A stretch of 64,000 nt of DNA, from assembly GCA_010094045.1 (NCBI GenBank), contig ML986580.1, forward strand, positions 388,059-452,058, given 5' to 3'. The DNA is from Lojkania enalia (Eukaryota > Ascomycota > Dothideomycetes > Pleosporales). Under the pieces are notes generated by a model, which searched no databases, was not told the DNA's origin, and saw only the letters and a program-made list of their open reading frames with translations. Position numbers and translations under genes: made by a program. This document shows, piece after piece, positions 21,922 to 34,188 of the stretch. Positions within the stretch are counted from its first letter, which is position 1, and each line of letters begins with the position of its first letter.

Positions 21922-23177
21922 CTAATCGCCCGCCCCCGTCGACGACTCGTTAGTTGTAGGACAGACCACCGCGCCGCCGATCCTCTTGCACGAGGCAGAC
22001 AGCGATGTTGTCTGCTGGAAGGGGGGCGGACCCTCTGTAATTGCGGGCGGTATGCGCGTCGATGAGGACGGTACTAGAGTAGTAGACAAGGGCTGTTCGC
22101 TAGTAGTAGAACTCCGCTTAGTCGACGGCGTTGGGGATTGTGCAGAGCTGTTCCTCGACGCGGATTCAGGTGCGGGGTTGAAGGTGTAGTCCAACGGCTT
22201 CTGGGTCCCTAGCGGTCGCGGATACCATTGCAGACTAGCGACATACAGCGCCGCGACTTTGGTACAAGTTTCGCACTCGAGGAGGGTGAGGGTGGTGTGC
22301 TGGCCCGGCTGGCGTGCCGGAGCGTACGTCTGATACGGCCATTTCCTATCAATCATGTCAAGCAGGTCGCTCGGGAACGGTTGCAGGGTGTCCCCGGACG
22401 GCATCGCCGACACCTCGTTCAGACCTTTGGACGATATGAATTTGTCCTGCAGCGAAGTAACGTCTGTCATAGCACCGACGTGGCTGACGAACTCGCGGGG
22501 CATCTGCGCGCTTTTCAGGAACTCGATGTAGAATTTTAGGAAGAGGAATTCGCTCGGTATACTCGCTCCGCAGAAATCGCAGAAGCTTTGGGAGACGTTG
22601 TCGAGGAGGGATTTGTCGAGGCCGACCTTGCGCATGCAGTTTAAGCAGCTGTTGAGTTTGGGTTTGCTAGGTGGTGGGAATGTTAGATGGTGTGATAGCC
22701 CACGGCTATCGAGTGGGGGAGAGTCTATGTGAATACGCAAGATAGTACCAATCGAAGCGTGACGTACGTTGAAAACCCAAAAGTATTGGGACTGCAGATA
22801 CAGCTCTGGAAATTCTGGCTCTGACCCAGGTTGTTCGGATCGTCCATCACACTGCTAATCTCATAGCATGTCTTTAGTACATTAAACGTGCTAACGCATC
22901 CCGGGGATTCCCCCCAGCACTGGAGTATGTTGGTCCCTGTGAGATAGGTTATCGGCGAGATTGCGGAGGGGAAGTTCAGGACTGTCACCGTAGGAGTATT
23001 CCTCTTGTCGTTCTGCCCCGTGCCTAGGTCTGGAAGAATGAGGTTGTGTAAGTAGGGAAGAGTGGTCGGCAGGGAGAATGTTACGACGTGGGTCTTGATG
23101 ATCATCGTACTACGCTGGGAGACTGCCAGACAGATAGGGAACGTTGCCAGCTTAATGGGAAGGGCGTGAAATTTCAT
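21922..23177 (-). CDS. Secreted Cys-containing protein with Ser/Thr-rich tail (fungal hypothetical)
   Basis: Two exons, 23177-22768 and 22666-21922, encode 384 aa. The intron (GTACGT...CACCTAG, 101 nt) restores FSTKPKLNSCLNCMRK across the junction. The N-terminus (MKFHALPIKLATFPICLAV) is a signal peptide or anchor. Cysteines cluster around the junction: CWGESPGC, LKTCYEIS, SCICSP, CLNC and FCDFC. This resembles the spaced-Cys region of fungal extracellular proteins that end in a Ser/Thr/Pro-rich stalk. The stalk is present (SASRNSSAQSPTPS), but no hydrophobic GPI tail follows and the protein ends CPTTNESSTGAGD. The function is unknown. It could be a wall-associated or effector-like protein, which the sequence alone cannot decide. 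Confidence 0.65.
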
Positions 23178-24132
23178 GGCGAGACCTCAAAATAGACGGC
23201 CAAGAGGCATTCTTCAAGCTGAGTTATGAACATGCTGTTCGAGGATGAAGCGTTTCCCCACTTGCCGTTGTCAAGTGGCAAACGGGGTCTGATATAGCAG
23301 AATTCAATGGTTGAATGGGCATTTGTTACCGCTGCCACTACATGCTCGAACCGGCCTGCAGATGCTCCCGATTTGGGAATTTGCATATGGTTATCCTAGG
23401 GCTCTCTTCTCTCTGCCATTGCCACTGGGTTGCTAGAACCGGCGCTGACGCCGATGTTCAGTCTCCGGATTATCGGATTTATAAAGACCTGGCCGAAGCC
23501 AGCTTATGGTAGGACTTTCTGCGGTAATCCTGTAAATGAGGGGTGACGTTGGTGACTACAAACCGGGGAACTAGACTAGCAAAGAAGGATCGGAGACGAA
23601 GCAACATTCACGCAAATCCGGCTATGTCGGCTATAATATGTGAGCAGGGAGCAGCTGATCATGCAAGTAAAATGTGGTTCGCAATGGTTTATAAGATATC
23701 GGGTACCCACTAGCTAGCCCGTCATCGGTCATCTGAGACAACCGTAAGCAGCGCGGTACGAAGGCCAATCCTTGCCGAAATGAATTGAGAGAGTAGAAGC
23801 AGGCAATGTAAGACTCGCCACAAAATGTAACTGTGGAGATGTCCCGAGGTTGGATGAGCATGAGGTCTCATAGACCCACACAGGCCCGGAAACAAGCATT
23901 TTGTAATCAGAACGAAAGGGAAAATTGTTGAATAGATACGAGGAAGAAGACAATGCGGCTACAACATATGCCCCACAAAAAGAAAAAATAAAAAGGTTGG
24001 ACATGGAGAAGTAAATTTATAGCCAGGAGAAAGAATGAGAACTCAATGCGAGGTATCACCCTAAACAATCAATGAACAACGTACAAGAAAATACAAGCTA
24101 TTCAAACCCCCAAAGAGCAAATTTCTGCAACT
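23178..24132. other. Intergenic region
   Basis: Spacer between two minus-strand genes: the promoter side of the secreted-protein gene and the 3' side of the DUF1349 gene. Only frames below 95 codons occur, without motifs. Confidence 0.4.
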
Positions 24133-24999
24133 TCAAAAAATTTCCAGGTTTTCAAAACTCACACACAAGTTCCGTTGGGTGACGCTGGGCCCGCCATTCC
24201 TCCTCTCGTACAGCGTTGGCCCAAAGTTCGCAGGCCGACTCGCATACACGCCCACTCTGACGGCCTTGTCTTCAACGCCCCAGAAGAACCATGTCACTTC
24301 GCGCAGCTTCTTCCAGCCAGACACCTCGTCCTCGTACCAGATCCACAGCGCATAACCGATGCGCTCAATCTTGACGCGAAGGTCCAGGCGACGCGCGTGA
24401 TGCGGTGGCAGCGCCGTGAGAGCCCAGTCGGCACCGTCTGAGGTTGCGCACACAGACGTGGCATGGCATGCGTTGTTACAAAACTCGAGGCCGACTTTGA
24501 CCCATTTAGAGGCGGGCGCAGGAGGAGCGTATGCGGGCGGCGCTCCGCGTTCTGATTGTGTAACCCCGGACGGCTGCTGCCCCGCACTATTTGGCGTGCC
24601 CGTGGGCGTGGTTTGGTTTGCGCTGCCATTGCCATTGCTCGGGGAAGTGGAAGTCGCTGGATTCGTGGACGCTGGAGGCGTGATCTCGGCGGTGGGTAGT
24701 GTTGTCGAGGGTGTGGTTTCGGCCACAATTCGTCCTGGTGGTGCTCCTGCGAATATCACCAGGCCGCCCTGGTCCCATTCCAGCTCCCAGTCGGCCGACA
24801 CGGTGACCTCTGCGGCGATGAAGGGATTGCGCAGCGCCGTGTACAGAATCGGGGCCGTCGACGTGTCACGGCTCGGGGGTTTGCGCCAGAGGTCAGTATT
24901 GGGGGGCGCGGCCAGTGTGAAGGAGCCCATCCACTCCGGGACGGCATCGTGGGGGATGTTGAGAGGCGTAAAGGACGAGCTGTCGGGCGGCATGGCCAC
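24133..24999 (-). CDS. DUF1349 domain protein, concanavalin A-like fold
   Basis: Single-exon gene of 288 aa. The N-terminal part (PEWMGSFTLAAPPNTDLWRKPP, split by a short linker) and the blocks SADWELEWDQGGLVIF, KWVKVGLEF, IWYEDE and REVTWFFWG are typical of the DUF1349 family, a beta-sandwich of unknown function related to concanavalin A-like proteins. A low-complexity Pro/Ser/Thr/Asn insert (residues about 95-150, with GNGSANQTTPTGTPN) interrupts the fold between two strands; such inserts are loops. There is no signal peptide, so it is probably cytosolic. The WFFWGVEDKAVRVGVYASRP block near the end supports a complete domain. The reaction or ligand is unknown. Confidence 0.8.
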   Translation of the reverse strand: MAMPPDSSSFTPLNIPHDAVPEWMGSFTLAAPPNTDLWRKPPSRDTSTAPILYTALRNPFIAAEVTVSADWELEWDQGGLVIFAGAPPGRIVAETTPSTTLPTAEITPPASTNPATSTSPSNGNGSANQTTPTGTPNSAGQQPSGVTQSERGAPPAYAPPAPASKWVKVGLEFCNNACHATSVCATSDGADWALTALPPHHARRLDLRVKIERIGYALWIWYEDEVSGWKKLREVTWFFWGVEDKAVRVGVYASRPANFGPTLYERRNGGPSVTQRNLCVSFENLEIF

Positions 25000-27900
25000 T
25001 TTATAGGCGCAATGGGCGCGCGGTGAAGCGGTTCGCTGCTGGACGATCTGCGTCGGTCCCCAGCGAGGACGCCTTCGCCCGTTCCGGAGCTTTGCGATTG
25101 CAGCTGGGGCTGTTATATATGGATATGTAGCTCCAGAATGGAACGTCCCGACCCCCGCTCAGTTGCCGAATGGTGTTGGGTGTTTAGCAGCGGCTGTACG
25201 ACCTGGGCCTCGAGGTCATTCGCCTCGTCTGTGCCGGTCGTGGTTCGTCGCGGCAAGGATGGCACATGTAAGCTGACACGCGCAGCTTGTGAGAAAAAAT
25301 ATTCACCACTCGGCCGGATCTGCAAGAGGATCGTGGAGCGCCGCTCGGATCTTGTTAGGCCTACGTCGCCGTCAGAATGTTAAAACGCCCAATATTTCTC
25401 GCATTCGCTCTGGCGCCCACGCATCCCATTCCCCATCGCCCCCATCCCCCTTTGCTAGCCGTGTTGGGTCTCCTGGGCACGCGTGAGCCGCGCGCATTGC
25501 TTACCAGAGCAGTTGATAAAGGCCGTGCCCCTTGTCGGAGAGTAGAGAGAGGTGTCTCAGTTGCGAACCCGCGCGCGCAGGATTGCGAATTGCCGTGCCA
25601 AATTGCAAATCGTCCACCATGGCGCCCCCTTCCAAGATATAAATACCCCTTCAGGCAAAAATCTCTGCCCTGCGGACGTCGACCTTGGCTCCATACGCGG
25701 GTGCGAATGGCTCTCCATTCGAGCTGAACCACTCCCGCCACTGCGTCGTCGGACGGGCTTAATGGCCTGGCAGCAGCTGGCCTGCATCGCCGTCATGGTA
25801 CAGAAGTATCATGGCCCTGGGATCGTGCGGCGGTATCCTGGAGGCCATCTGAGATGGCAGAAGAGCATTTGTCGAGGTGTCGATGTCCTGCGGATGCGCC
25901 TAGTAGGGCGACGGAGGTGCAGACTGAAAAAAAAAAAAGTACCTGTCGCCGCAGGCTGCCGTTTGCCCGCTACGTGGCAGTCGCTTGAGAGCATCGAGGG
26001 TACCCCTTCATCTGGATAGATATGCTCCCGTCGACGCTGGCGGGGTGCGTTTTGGGCCAGGTGCAGCCATGGTTGCAATGGTGGTGGATGATTCGAGATG
26101 CTGTGCATCGGAGAAGACGGTTGTGGTCATGGGTGATGAGCTGTCGCTGTGCTACGGCCCTGGCCGCCCGAATGTTCTGCAGCTGCGCAAGGGGGTTCGT
26201 CTGCAACCTGTCCATCATGCAGCGCCCTCTCTCGCGCCATTGGGGGGCATTCCCGCTTCAGTGCCAGTCGCCCTCGATTACGTGATGCCCGTATACGCAG
26301 CCCGTCTGCATTCCTTCCACCCTCGACCTCGGAGATGCGGCCGAAGACACGGCTTTGTCCATCGACATCGCCCATTGCCGCGCTAGCGATGAGCCGTAAC
26401 GAGTAGGGAATTGGAATTGGAATTGGCTCTGGCGTGGCATATTTCGCACAGTAGCTTGTGTGAATGATCGGTGTGGAGTCGAGCCAACTCCTTTTCCTTG
26501 TCCATCCTCTCTGACTTGTCTCTGCGTCTCTGTCGAGCTACTATTTTCCAATCCAGCAACAGGGCCGCACCGGTCCCACGAGACGTGCAGTCAGCGAGCA
26601 GGAGGGCTTGGACTGTCTCGAGCTGCTACACAACTTACGCTGTTGTTACGTGTCCAAGCGCCTACCTGCGTCACTCCCTAACCTTGCGTCCTAAAAAAGC
26701 AATCTTGGGCTTTCTAGAAGAGCCCAGTGTCACCCTCCAGCCCTACAAATGGGGGCCAGATACTCGCTTGGCTTGCAATTGTGGAACTGGGGGTAGACGA
26801 AAGTTTTGGTCCCGATGAGACTAGGGGTTGCCAACATTGGCCCCAGGTTCAAAGACTCAGATCGCCGTGTTCCTTGCTTTTGTTCAACGCAGAGATAGCA
26901 TCATGAGACTTGCGGTTCGAAGAGTTAAAAAACCGCACCTATCCTTATTTGTCTTCTCGTTGCATCTCCTGAAGTGAATCATGTCACCACCCAAGGAGAA
27001 ACCTGGAGTGCCGGCATATAGCATAACGGAGCTAGTCGGTCTAATCTATCTTATGGGAAGTACAAATTCCCATGTTTGTGATGCCCGATTTGAGACAAGC
27101 CAGTGAACGAGCATTCGTCAGTGAAGCGTCCACGTTGCGAAGTGTGGCCATAGCGATGAGATCGGTGACAATCTCTGCACATCAAGCCCGAGGCTGTGGT
27201 CACTGGGGTCGACTTGCCTGAGTATCGGGCTCCAGACACTTCGTGCTTTGCCCGAAGTACTATTGAACGTGCCTAGTGCCAATACGGCGCCCTGTTGCCA
27301 TATGTTTGCCTATAGCTAACGCTGATTGGAATGAAATGTTGAAGGTGAGACCAAGTGAAAACCCCACGTGGCGCTTGATCCTTAGTAAGTACATGGCTGA
27401 TGTAGAAGCAAACCGACAACATTTTATTCCTATGTGCATCAAGGGCTTGCAGAGGACGCAGTCAGTCCACCATCTCTATTCACTTCGGCTAGTACGTTTC
27501 TGCCACTGTCCTACGCCGCTTCTCAAACCATGTCGAAGAAGTTTGCCAGATTCGGGTGTTGCGTAGAATCGGGGTTTGGATGAGTAAATGGAGATGCTCG
27601 GTCTTAGTGGGATTTTAGTGTGTCGTAATAAGGATGGACTCGCTAAGAGATGGCCTGGTTGTGCTATTAGCGGACAACTTAGCTTTAGTGAGACCTCTAT
27701 TGGCCCCTGTAGTGTAACCTAAGTAGGCACTCCGAGATGGTCTCATATACCAAGGCAGTATTCTACCGTGTGATTAAAGACTCGCTATTTCAAGCATTGA
27801 CGTATATGCTATGTGAACGATAAGTGGTCCATTGAGAGACTAGGAACCTTTTAAATGGACCAACTCGGGGGCAATGTGGTGACTCTAGTTCGAAAAGCCG

Positions 27901-29865
27901 CCGAAGTAAACAAGGAGTTTCGATGAATGATAGCGGTCGTCCCTCAATCGCTTGATCATGTCCCAACGAAGAGCAGGCAGGTGGTACCCATTTCGATCCT
28001 AGGTATGGTAAGAGAGGCCATTATCCTTTGTCATTAATGATTATGATATGATATCGCTTTGTTTGAAGGCTCGTAGCTTTGCTTAAGCGCAAAATGTGAG
28101 CACAAATAAGTTTCTCATAGCCCCTTCATCCCCACATCACACAAGTTAGGTGGCGTGATCGTGGAAACCTAGACCCACCTAGTTGAGTGACCAAGGCGTT
28201 CTCTGAAGAGCATGAACTGGCGGTAGTTTTAATTATTTCGGAATTAACAAACTCGGAAGCGCTGCTCCTTCTCGCTCCAAATGCCAAAGAAAAAGGATTT
28301 GAGTTACGGTGACCTGCGCAGAATCTCTGCCGACACGGGAACATCAAAACTGGAACATAAGACCACTCTGTGAGGATCTTCTCCTAGCGAAGACACTAAT
28401 AGATGATCAAATGTGGATACGCTCCATGGATATTGCCAAGTTTGACAGATCTTGCCATTGAGGGGAAAGAGTTAATATTCCAATGTGTTGTGGCAAAAAC
28501 ATTTGATGGCGACTACTTTCGCGGATCGCTCCCCTTAGCATAGGCGGCGGGTCATAGTCGAATGAAAATTAGAATGAAATCGTGCTGACCTGACGCTCGG
28601 GGGCGAATGTCTCGAGAGTGCTTCGTGGGATAACTGAGCCGTTTCGATTGGATTCATGATATGAAATCTCACGGCTGTTCGAGGAATAATCTGCTCGGTT
28701 ACGCGAGATCATTGAAGAAGATCAAATAGCTTGAATGAAGTAAAATTTGCGACTGCCGAAATGTATTCAAGAAAAGAGGCTATTTACGATATGAAATTGA
28801 AGCACGAGAAATAGCGGACCTCGGAATAAAAGGAACTTGCCGAATGAGCCGGACGCATCTACAAATTGATGATCAGGCATGCAATGTGATGAGATGTAGC
28901 CGACCTCCTGTTAAACGCATTTTTCGTTAAATACTATCGGTTCTATGCGAGTCATATACTGAGCACTCAAAAGTCCGGGTGAAGAAATTCTAGCCATGGA
29001 ATGCACAGCGAAATACGGTAGACTCTTGCCATCACGTCAGGTCTAGAAAATTCAAATTTTTATGGTTCATGTTGCAACGCGGGTAAGACACCGCATCAAT
29101 AGATTTCTCTTGGTTGCGGAACACCGTGCTTCGCTGCATACTTGATAAGACAAGCTTAATTGGGCTGCGCTTCCCTGGCGGAGGTTACACAGCGTGCTAG
29201 CTCGAGGGTTTTGGCGCCGTGTTGGTTCGACACATGGATCTGGGGTTGAGAAGGGTGTAAGGAAGCAAGGAAACAGCATGTAGTGACCGGACCGAGTGCA
29301 AGCACTATGACATTGCTAGCACCTGCCCATTTAGTGGAGAGGGATTCCGGGCTTGCGAAGGGTATGAAGAGCAACAAGAGGTGGACGAACGTGCTGCCTA
29401 TTCGCACTATCCGTTGAGGTCTGTATGTCTCACGACATTCGTGTTGTACTGGACAGCTGTGCGGAACGGTGAAAGCTTATGAGGAGCTGGAGGTGCAGGT
29501 TGTGACCCCTGTAATTAGTATTGTGCGAGTTGTGTGGGTTGAAGACAGAGCACCAAAGGTCATTCGTCCTGGCTCGAGGAATGGGTTTGTGGGGGGTCAT
29601 TGCCGAAGAACCAATTCTAGGGAAGACTACTAGCCATTGGAGAGAAAGCTTGCCAGGAAAATGCCGAAGACCACAGTACTATTGGCTGGGAGTTTTGAAA
29701 ATTCCCGGAATGGATTCATTAAATCCCGAATGGAGCATATGAGGTACAGGATGAATGTGTAAGCCCAGAATTGGCTCGTGCCATCAGTCGGATCAATGCA
29801 ATCTTGAGGGATTGTACACCATGGTCTTTCCCGAGATCGTCTCCGCCCCACACATCCTACCACAA
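25000..29865. other. 4.9-kb gene-poor block
   Basis: No frame here shows a domain, signal peptide or consistent splice pattern. The left half (25000-26800) is G+C-rich and full of chance frames on both strands. The right half (about 27000-29400) is A+T-richer with frequent stops. A GGAATT triplet repeat lies at 26407-26426 and an A-run near 25927. The right half might contain decayed mobile-element sequence, but I could not recognise a coding remnant. Confidence 0.45.
26407..26426. repeat. GGAATT microsatellite, three units
   Basis: Three consecutive GGAATT units plus a partial fourth lie in an otherwise gene-free interval. Confidence 0.6.
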
Positions 29866-30845
29866 TCACTCTTTGCGATACACGCTTATCCGACGCGGTA
29901 ATGCTTCGGACGTAACGTAGAGATTCATGCCCAGCCTTTGCAACAGATCGGTGAAGGACGTTTCTGGCCGGTAATTGAGACCTTTTAGGCTCTGCAGATA
30001 GTGTGGAGCCTTGTTGCGTTTGACAGCTTTCTCATAAGATTCCCACGGCTGCAACTCAAGAACTAGGTAGCCGCCCGCCACAAGTGACGACGAGCATTTG
30101 GCGAAGAAACCCAACAATCCTTCATCCGAATGCTCCAGGTGAACCCACTTGATGACACTTAAAGCCAGGATCACATCGTAAGGGCCAGACATAGCCGCGT
30201 TCTCTGATACCGCCCAATCCGCGGAGATAAAGTTCACGCGAGGCGATTGGCAAAGGGCTGGTGCGAGAGCTGGGCATCGATGGTCTCTGTCATCGTCGGA
30301 CTCCAAGCGATAGCCATGGCCGAGGACGACAGAGGCGGGGAAATAATCAACTATCGGCTTGGTGAGGTCCGCTGCAGGGCGGACACGTGAAGCGCGCAAT
30401 CGAAACAGATTACCTGCCCGGGAAACAAGTTCGGGGTCGATGTCAACGCCCGTCACAGAACATGCGCCGAAGTCGAAGGCTGGGGAGTCAATATCAGTAA
30501 GGTTAAATCTTAATCGCTTACAGAGGTAGCAGGGGGATCCCATCTAACTTACCTAGTTGGCACGACACGGACCCATCATTGCATCCAATGTCCAGGCAGG
30601 TCTTGGCTCTGAAAAGCCCTGGGATCAGGCGGTTCAGCAGGGTCAAACGGGCATCGTGGACATGCATCGATGGTAAAGAACCCGGGAAATGGCGCGCAGA
30701 ACCGCCATAATCTTCAGACAGGGCCCAGTGCGCGGTTAGTAGGACTCTCGGGGCAGCAAGTGCCGGGCAGAATGGCTGGTCCCAGATGAAGGCAAAGTGA
30801 ATTAGAGTGCAACTCACCTTTGTAGTTCCCCCAATTGGTGGGCAT
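29866..30845 (-). CDS. Bin3-type SAM-dependent RNA methyltransferase (MePCE/BCDIN3 family)
   Basis: Proteins of this family methylate the 5' gamma-phosphate or monophosphate of small RNAs (7SK, U6 or pre-miRNA/tRNA in animals). Three exons, 30845-30818 (28 nt), 30711-30553 and 30479-29866, encode 266 aa. Splicing gives GNYKDYGG at the N-terminus, then SAM motif I at residues 48-54 (CLDIGCN, with CNDGSVSCQL) and VTGVDIDPELV (acidic residues near 75-77). The C-terminal Bin3 signature is well kept: ILALSVIKWVHL, HSDEGLLGFF, GGYLVLELQPWESY and a final RISVYRK. The introns start GTGAGT and GTAAGT and end GAAG and CCCCAG. The RNA target in fungi is not evident from the sequence. Confidence 0.88.
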
Positions 30846-33800
30846 GGTTGCCGCGGTTCACGACAACGGCACTGGTGGTGATCGGCCGTCGGGAGTTTTT
30901 TTTTTTTTCAACGTGCGGGCCAGCGTGTCCCGCCGCACTAGCGGTACATAGTAGGATGTGCGTACCGTATGTAGTTGCGGTCAGCGATCGGCGCTGGATG
31001 GGCGACCTGCTGCTGGTGCTGGCGAGTAGATCGATGCTGATTCTTGTCCGCATCATGGCGATGGCAGCCTGGTGTAGCGGCCCAGGTGGGCACTGGCGCG
31101 TCCCAAAGCGGATGGTGGCGTCGATGGGCGCGCGCAACGGGCAGGTGGTCCTCCACAGTCTGGCAATCCCCTAGGCGTGACCACACTCAATTTCGACGAC
31201 CATCCGCCCTCTCCATCCCCCCATCCCCCTCCCCGTTAGCATGCCCGCTTGTCTCTCTGGGGCGAGGCCGGCCGCGGCGGACTGAGCACTGAGACGGCAG
31301 CGGAACGGTTGCCGCCATCGGGCGACACAGAAACAACCAGCGGGCGTGGTGCCGGAGCAGGACAGCGGCGGGGCCAGCGAGACAGCGAAACAGCGTACCT
31401 GCGCCGACGACCAAGGTAGGTCGGTCAATAAAATATCTACCTACCTGAAGCGACGTTAAATCAATAGCCAGCGGCGCTAACGTGTAGATCCAGCACCTGG
31501 AGCAGGGATGGCTGTGTAACGGGCGTTATTGCTCCGCTGCAATATGGAACTCTGCTTTCAGGCTGGAGAGGGTGTACATGGCGGGGTGACACAAGGCAGC
31601 GCGCACAGCACATTTCCAGAGGATGATTTACCTCTTTCTCCACAGACTCGGCTGAAAGCGGACAACAGCAGCGTCTGGCATCATTCGCTGAGCTGCAATT
31701 ACGCACCAGCGTCCCGCAATCTCCCTGCCCTTGAACCCAGACGTTGCAACTCTTCCAGATGCTAGAACTCAGACAGGTCACAGCTATGGTTAGGTCATGC
31801 CTGCCAACGGCCATTTGGCAGAAGGTCCTGGGTTTATACAGCACGTATCCCATGACCGCGGGGCTCACCGCTCGCGCGGGGACTGGCCAGTCAAAGAGAG
31901 GACGGATGGGCCACTCGAGGGGGCAGTCGAGGGTGATATGTCACTTTGTTTGTCTGTTAGTCTCTGGCGGCGCCTGCAGCTGCACAGGCAGGGCACTGAG
32001 GGCAAGCGTCCAGCCACAGGCGAGGACAGGGCCTGGGCAGCAGACCGACACCCGGGGTTGGAGCGCAAATGCCGCTGTCTGAAGGCTCATCTCATGTCAT
32101 GAATTTGCGGTGCATGACAGCCGTTTCCCAAAAACCCGGGAAGCGGTGGATGCCGTGAATGGAGGAGAGTTGGGGATCCCTGCCTTGGCGGCGCACAGAC
32201 GACGTTGAAGTGGCCCCAAGCGTGGACAGGGAGCAGAGCGTGGATCCGAGGGCATCACGGACAGCATGGCGGACGGCATGGCGGACAGTAGCCCAGAGAC
32301 GGCATCGCGGACGGCCTTCTCGGAGAGGAAGAGGCGAGCCACCAGAGACCACAGACGCAGCCGGGGCGACTGTGACTGCTTTTAGCCGCGACACCGGGCC
32401 GCCGCTGATTGGCTCGCCTGGGCCTGGTCGATCGCACATTTCCTGGTCGACACGGCTGGCAGCCAGTCACACCCGCTCGCTGCTCTTGTCTGTTCCCTCG
32501 CAACGACGGCAGGCCTCGAAAAGCCTGCAATTGCTATCACCATTGTGTCTGGTCTGGCCGCCCGCTCCGTCGGTGGGCCTGCGCGCTGTGCTGCTACTGC
32601 TTCTTCTGCTGCTTCTGCTTCTGCTGCTGCGCGGCACGCCCCCCAATGCTACGCTGGCCGGTGTCCGTGTCTGGACGGAGTTACATGGCAATCTAGCGAT
32701 AATTATTGCTCCATATTGGCCGCCCGCCGGGACACAGCGTGCAATGCGCCCTGCTAGGCTGGCGACTGGTTCGAAACACTGCTTTACCCGTCTGGCGCTG
32801 CGCCGCTTGCGAAACCTGGGGGACGGCCGCTGTTGTTTGTCGTTTTATCCGGGGCCCTGCGCCTTTTCGGCGCTGCGCACGAAAATCCAGCGGAGACAGC
32901 GGACGACATGGTGTACCATACCACCAGCAGCCGACGACAACGACGCAGAGCACGGTAACGCGCCCACGCATGCCAGCCGTCTAGTCTGGCACTGTACAGT
33001 ACGGTAGCAGGTAGAGTCAGTCGCCTCTCCTTGCTCCTTCTCCTCAGCAGCGGGTTGCAGCACCGGCGTCCAAGCAAATCGCGGTGCGAGAAACCTTCCC
33101 ACTCCCATTCCGCCTCGTCCTCTGTCGTCCTCGTCGTCGTCCAGAGAGAGGGGCGCCTGCAGCACGCATATTTAGCGGGCTTTTCCTGCGCGCAAACTGC
33201 TGCTCAGAACGCACATACATACCAGACCGGCTCTTGATATCACCGCACAATCAATTGCACCAACTACTGCCCGCCCACGCTTGGAATTCTGGGGACCACA
33301 CCGTCCACACGTCCCCCCGCCAAGCACCCGGATCCACGCATCGCACCGCCAGTTGCTGCGGCTGTTGCTGTCCTGGGCCTCTGTGCCCTCGCTGCCCGGA
33401 GTCGGCTGCTGTAAACGCTTTGGACGCTTTGGACGCCAGGTCTGTCCTGGCCTGTCCTGGCCTGCCGCCCATGTCAGGCGTGAGGCTTGCCACTTAAACC
33501 TGTGCTGCGGGCTTCCCCCAGTCTCCCACCCCTAGCCTGCATCCCATTCCCCCGTCCCTCATCCCTCCCGGGCGCCTGCTGTCTGAGCCTGAGCGCCTCC
33601 GTCTAACGTCAACGCGACTGAATCAAGCACCCGCACGGCGATCTGGCTGCTGGCGATCCCAGATAGGTGCAGGGTGCGTTTACCAGGGGACGTTTGACTA
33701 TAAACCTCTCGCGCCGCCACACTCGCGGCAGTGCCCACATTCCTGACATCCCGTCCGACCTTTGCACCACGCCCTGGCACTTCCCATTGCAAAGAGAGCC

Positions 33801-33877
33801 TCCGAACTGGACACAAGCCGCGCTCCCAATGCGGCTTCTTGCATCGTGTCCTGGCCCGGACAAATAATAATACACGC
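30846..33877. other. 3.0-kb divergent spacer upstream of velC
   Basis: Lies between the Bin3-type gene (minus) and velC (plus) and is strongly G+C-rich. Many overlapping frames exist on both strands (for example 32159-33007, 282 codons), but they are low-complexity, mutually contradictory and have no domain. They include a Leu run caused by a CTG/CTT repeat near 32580-32635. Short direct repeats occur (ATGGCGGACGGC-like near 32270; GTCCTGGCCT near 33440). A long promoter or leader for velC is the simplest reading. Confidence 0.45.
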
Positions 33878-34155
33878 ATGTCCCAACCACCAGCTCCTCC
33901 GCCGCCGCCGCTACATCCGCCAAATACAAATCGCCCTACGCCAGACATGACGGAGACTCAGAAGCTGCCCGTTTTCTCTCCTCCTGGTTTCCTTCACCAC
34001 CCTCACCGCCGTCTTCCCCAGCCCGTCCAGCTCCCGCCGCTGGAGATCCCACCGGACCCTGTGCCACCGCGGACGGATTTCCCTTTCCGCTCACCTATCA
34101 ATCCCCTCCCCTCGATTCAGCCAGCGCCCTCACTACGCCCGCCGCCGCCGCCGCC

Positions 34156-34188
<33 letters not shown>

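Noticed and set aside
32159..33007. 282-codon open frame on the plus strand upstream of velC
   Set aside because: It lies in G+C-rich DNA with equally long frames on the other strand. Its composition is dominated by Arg, Leu runs from a CTG/CTT repeat and Pro, and it has no domain or family resemblance.
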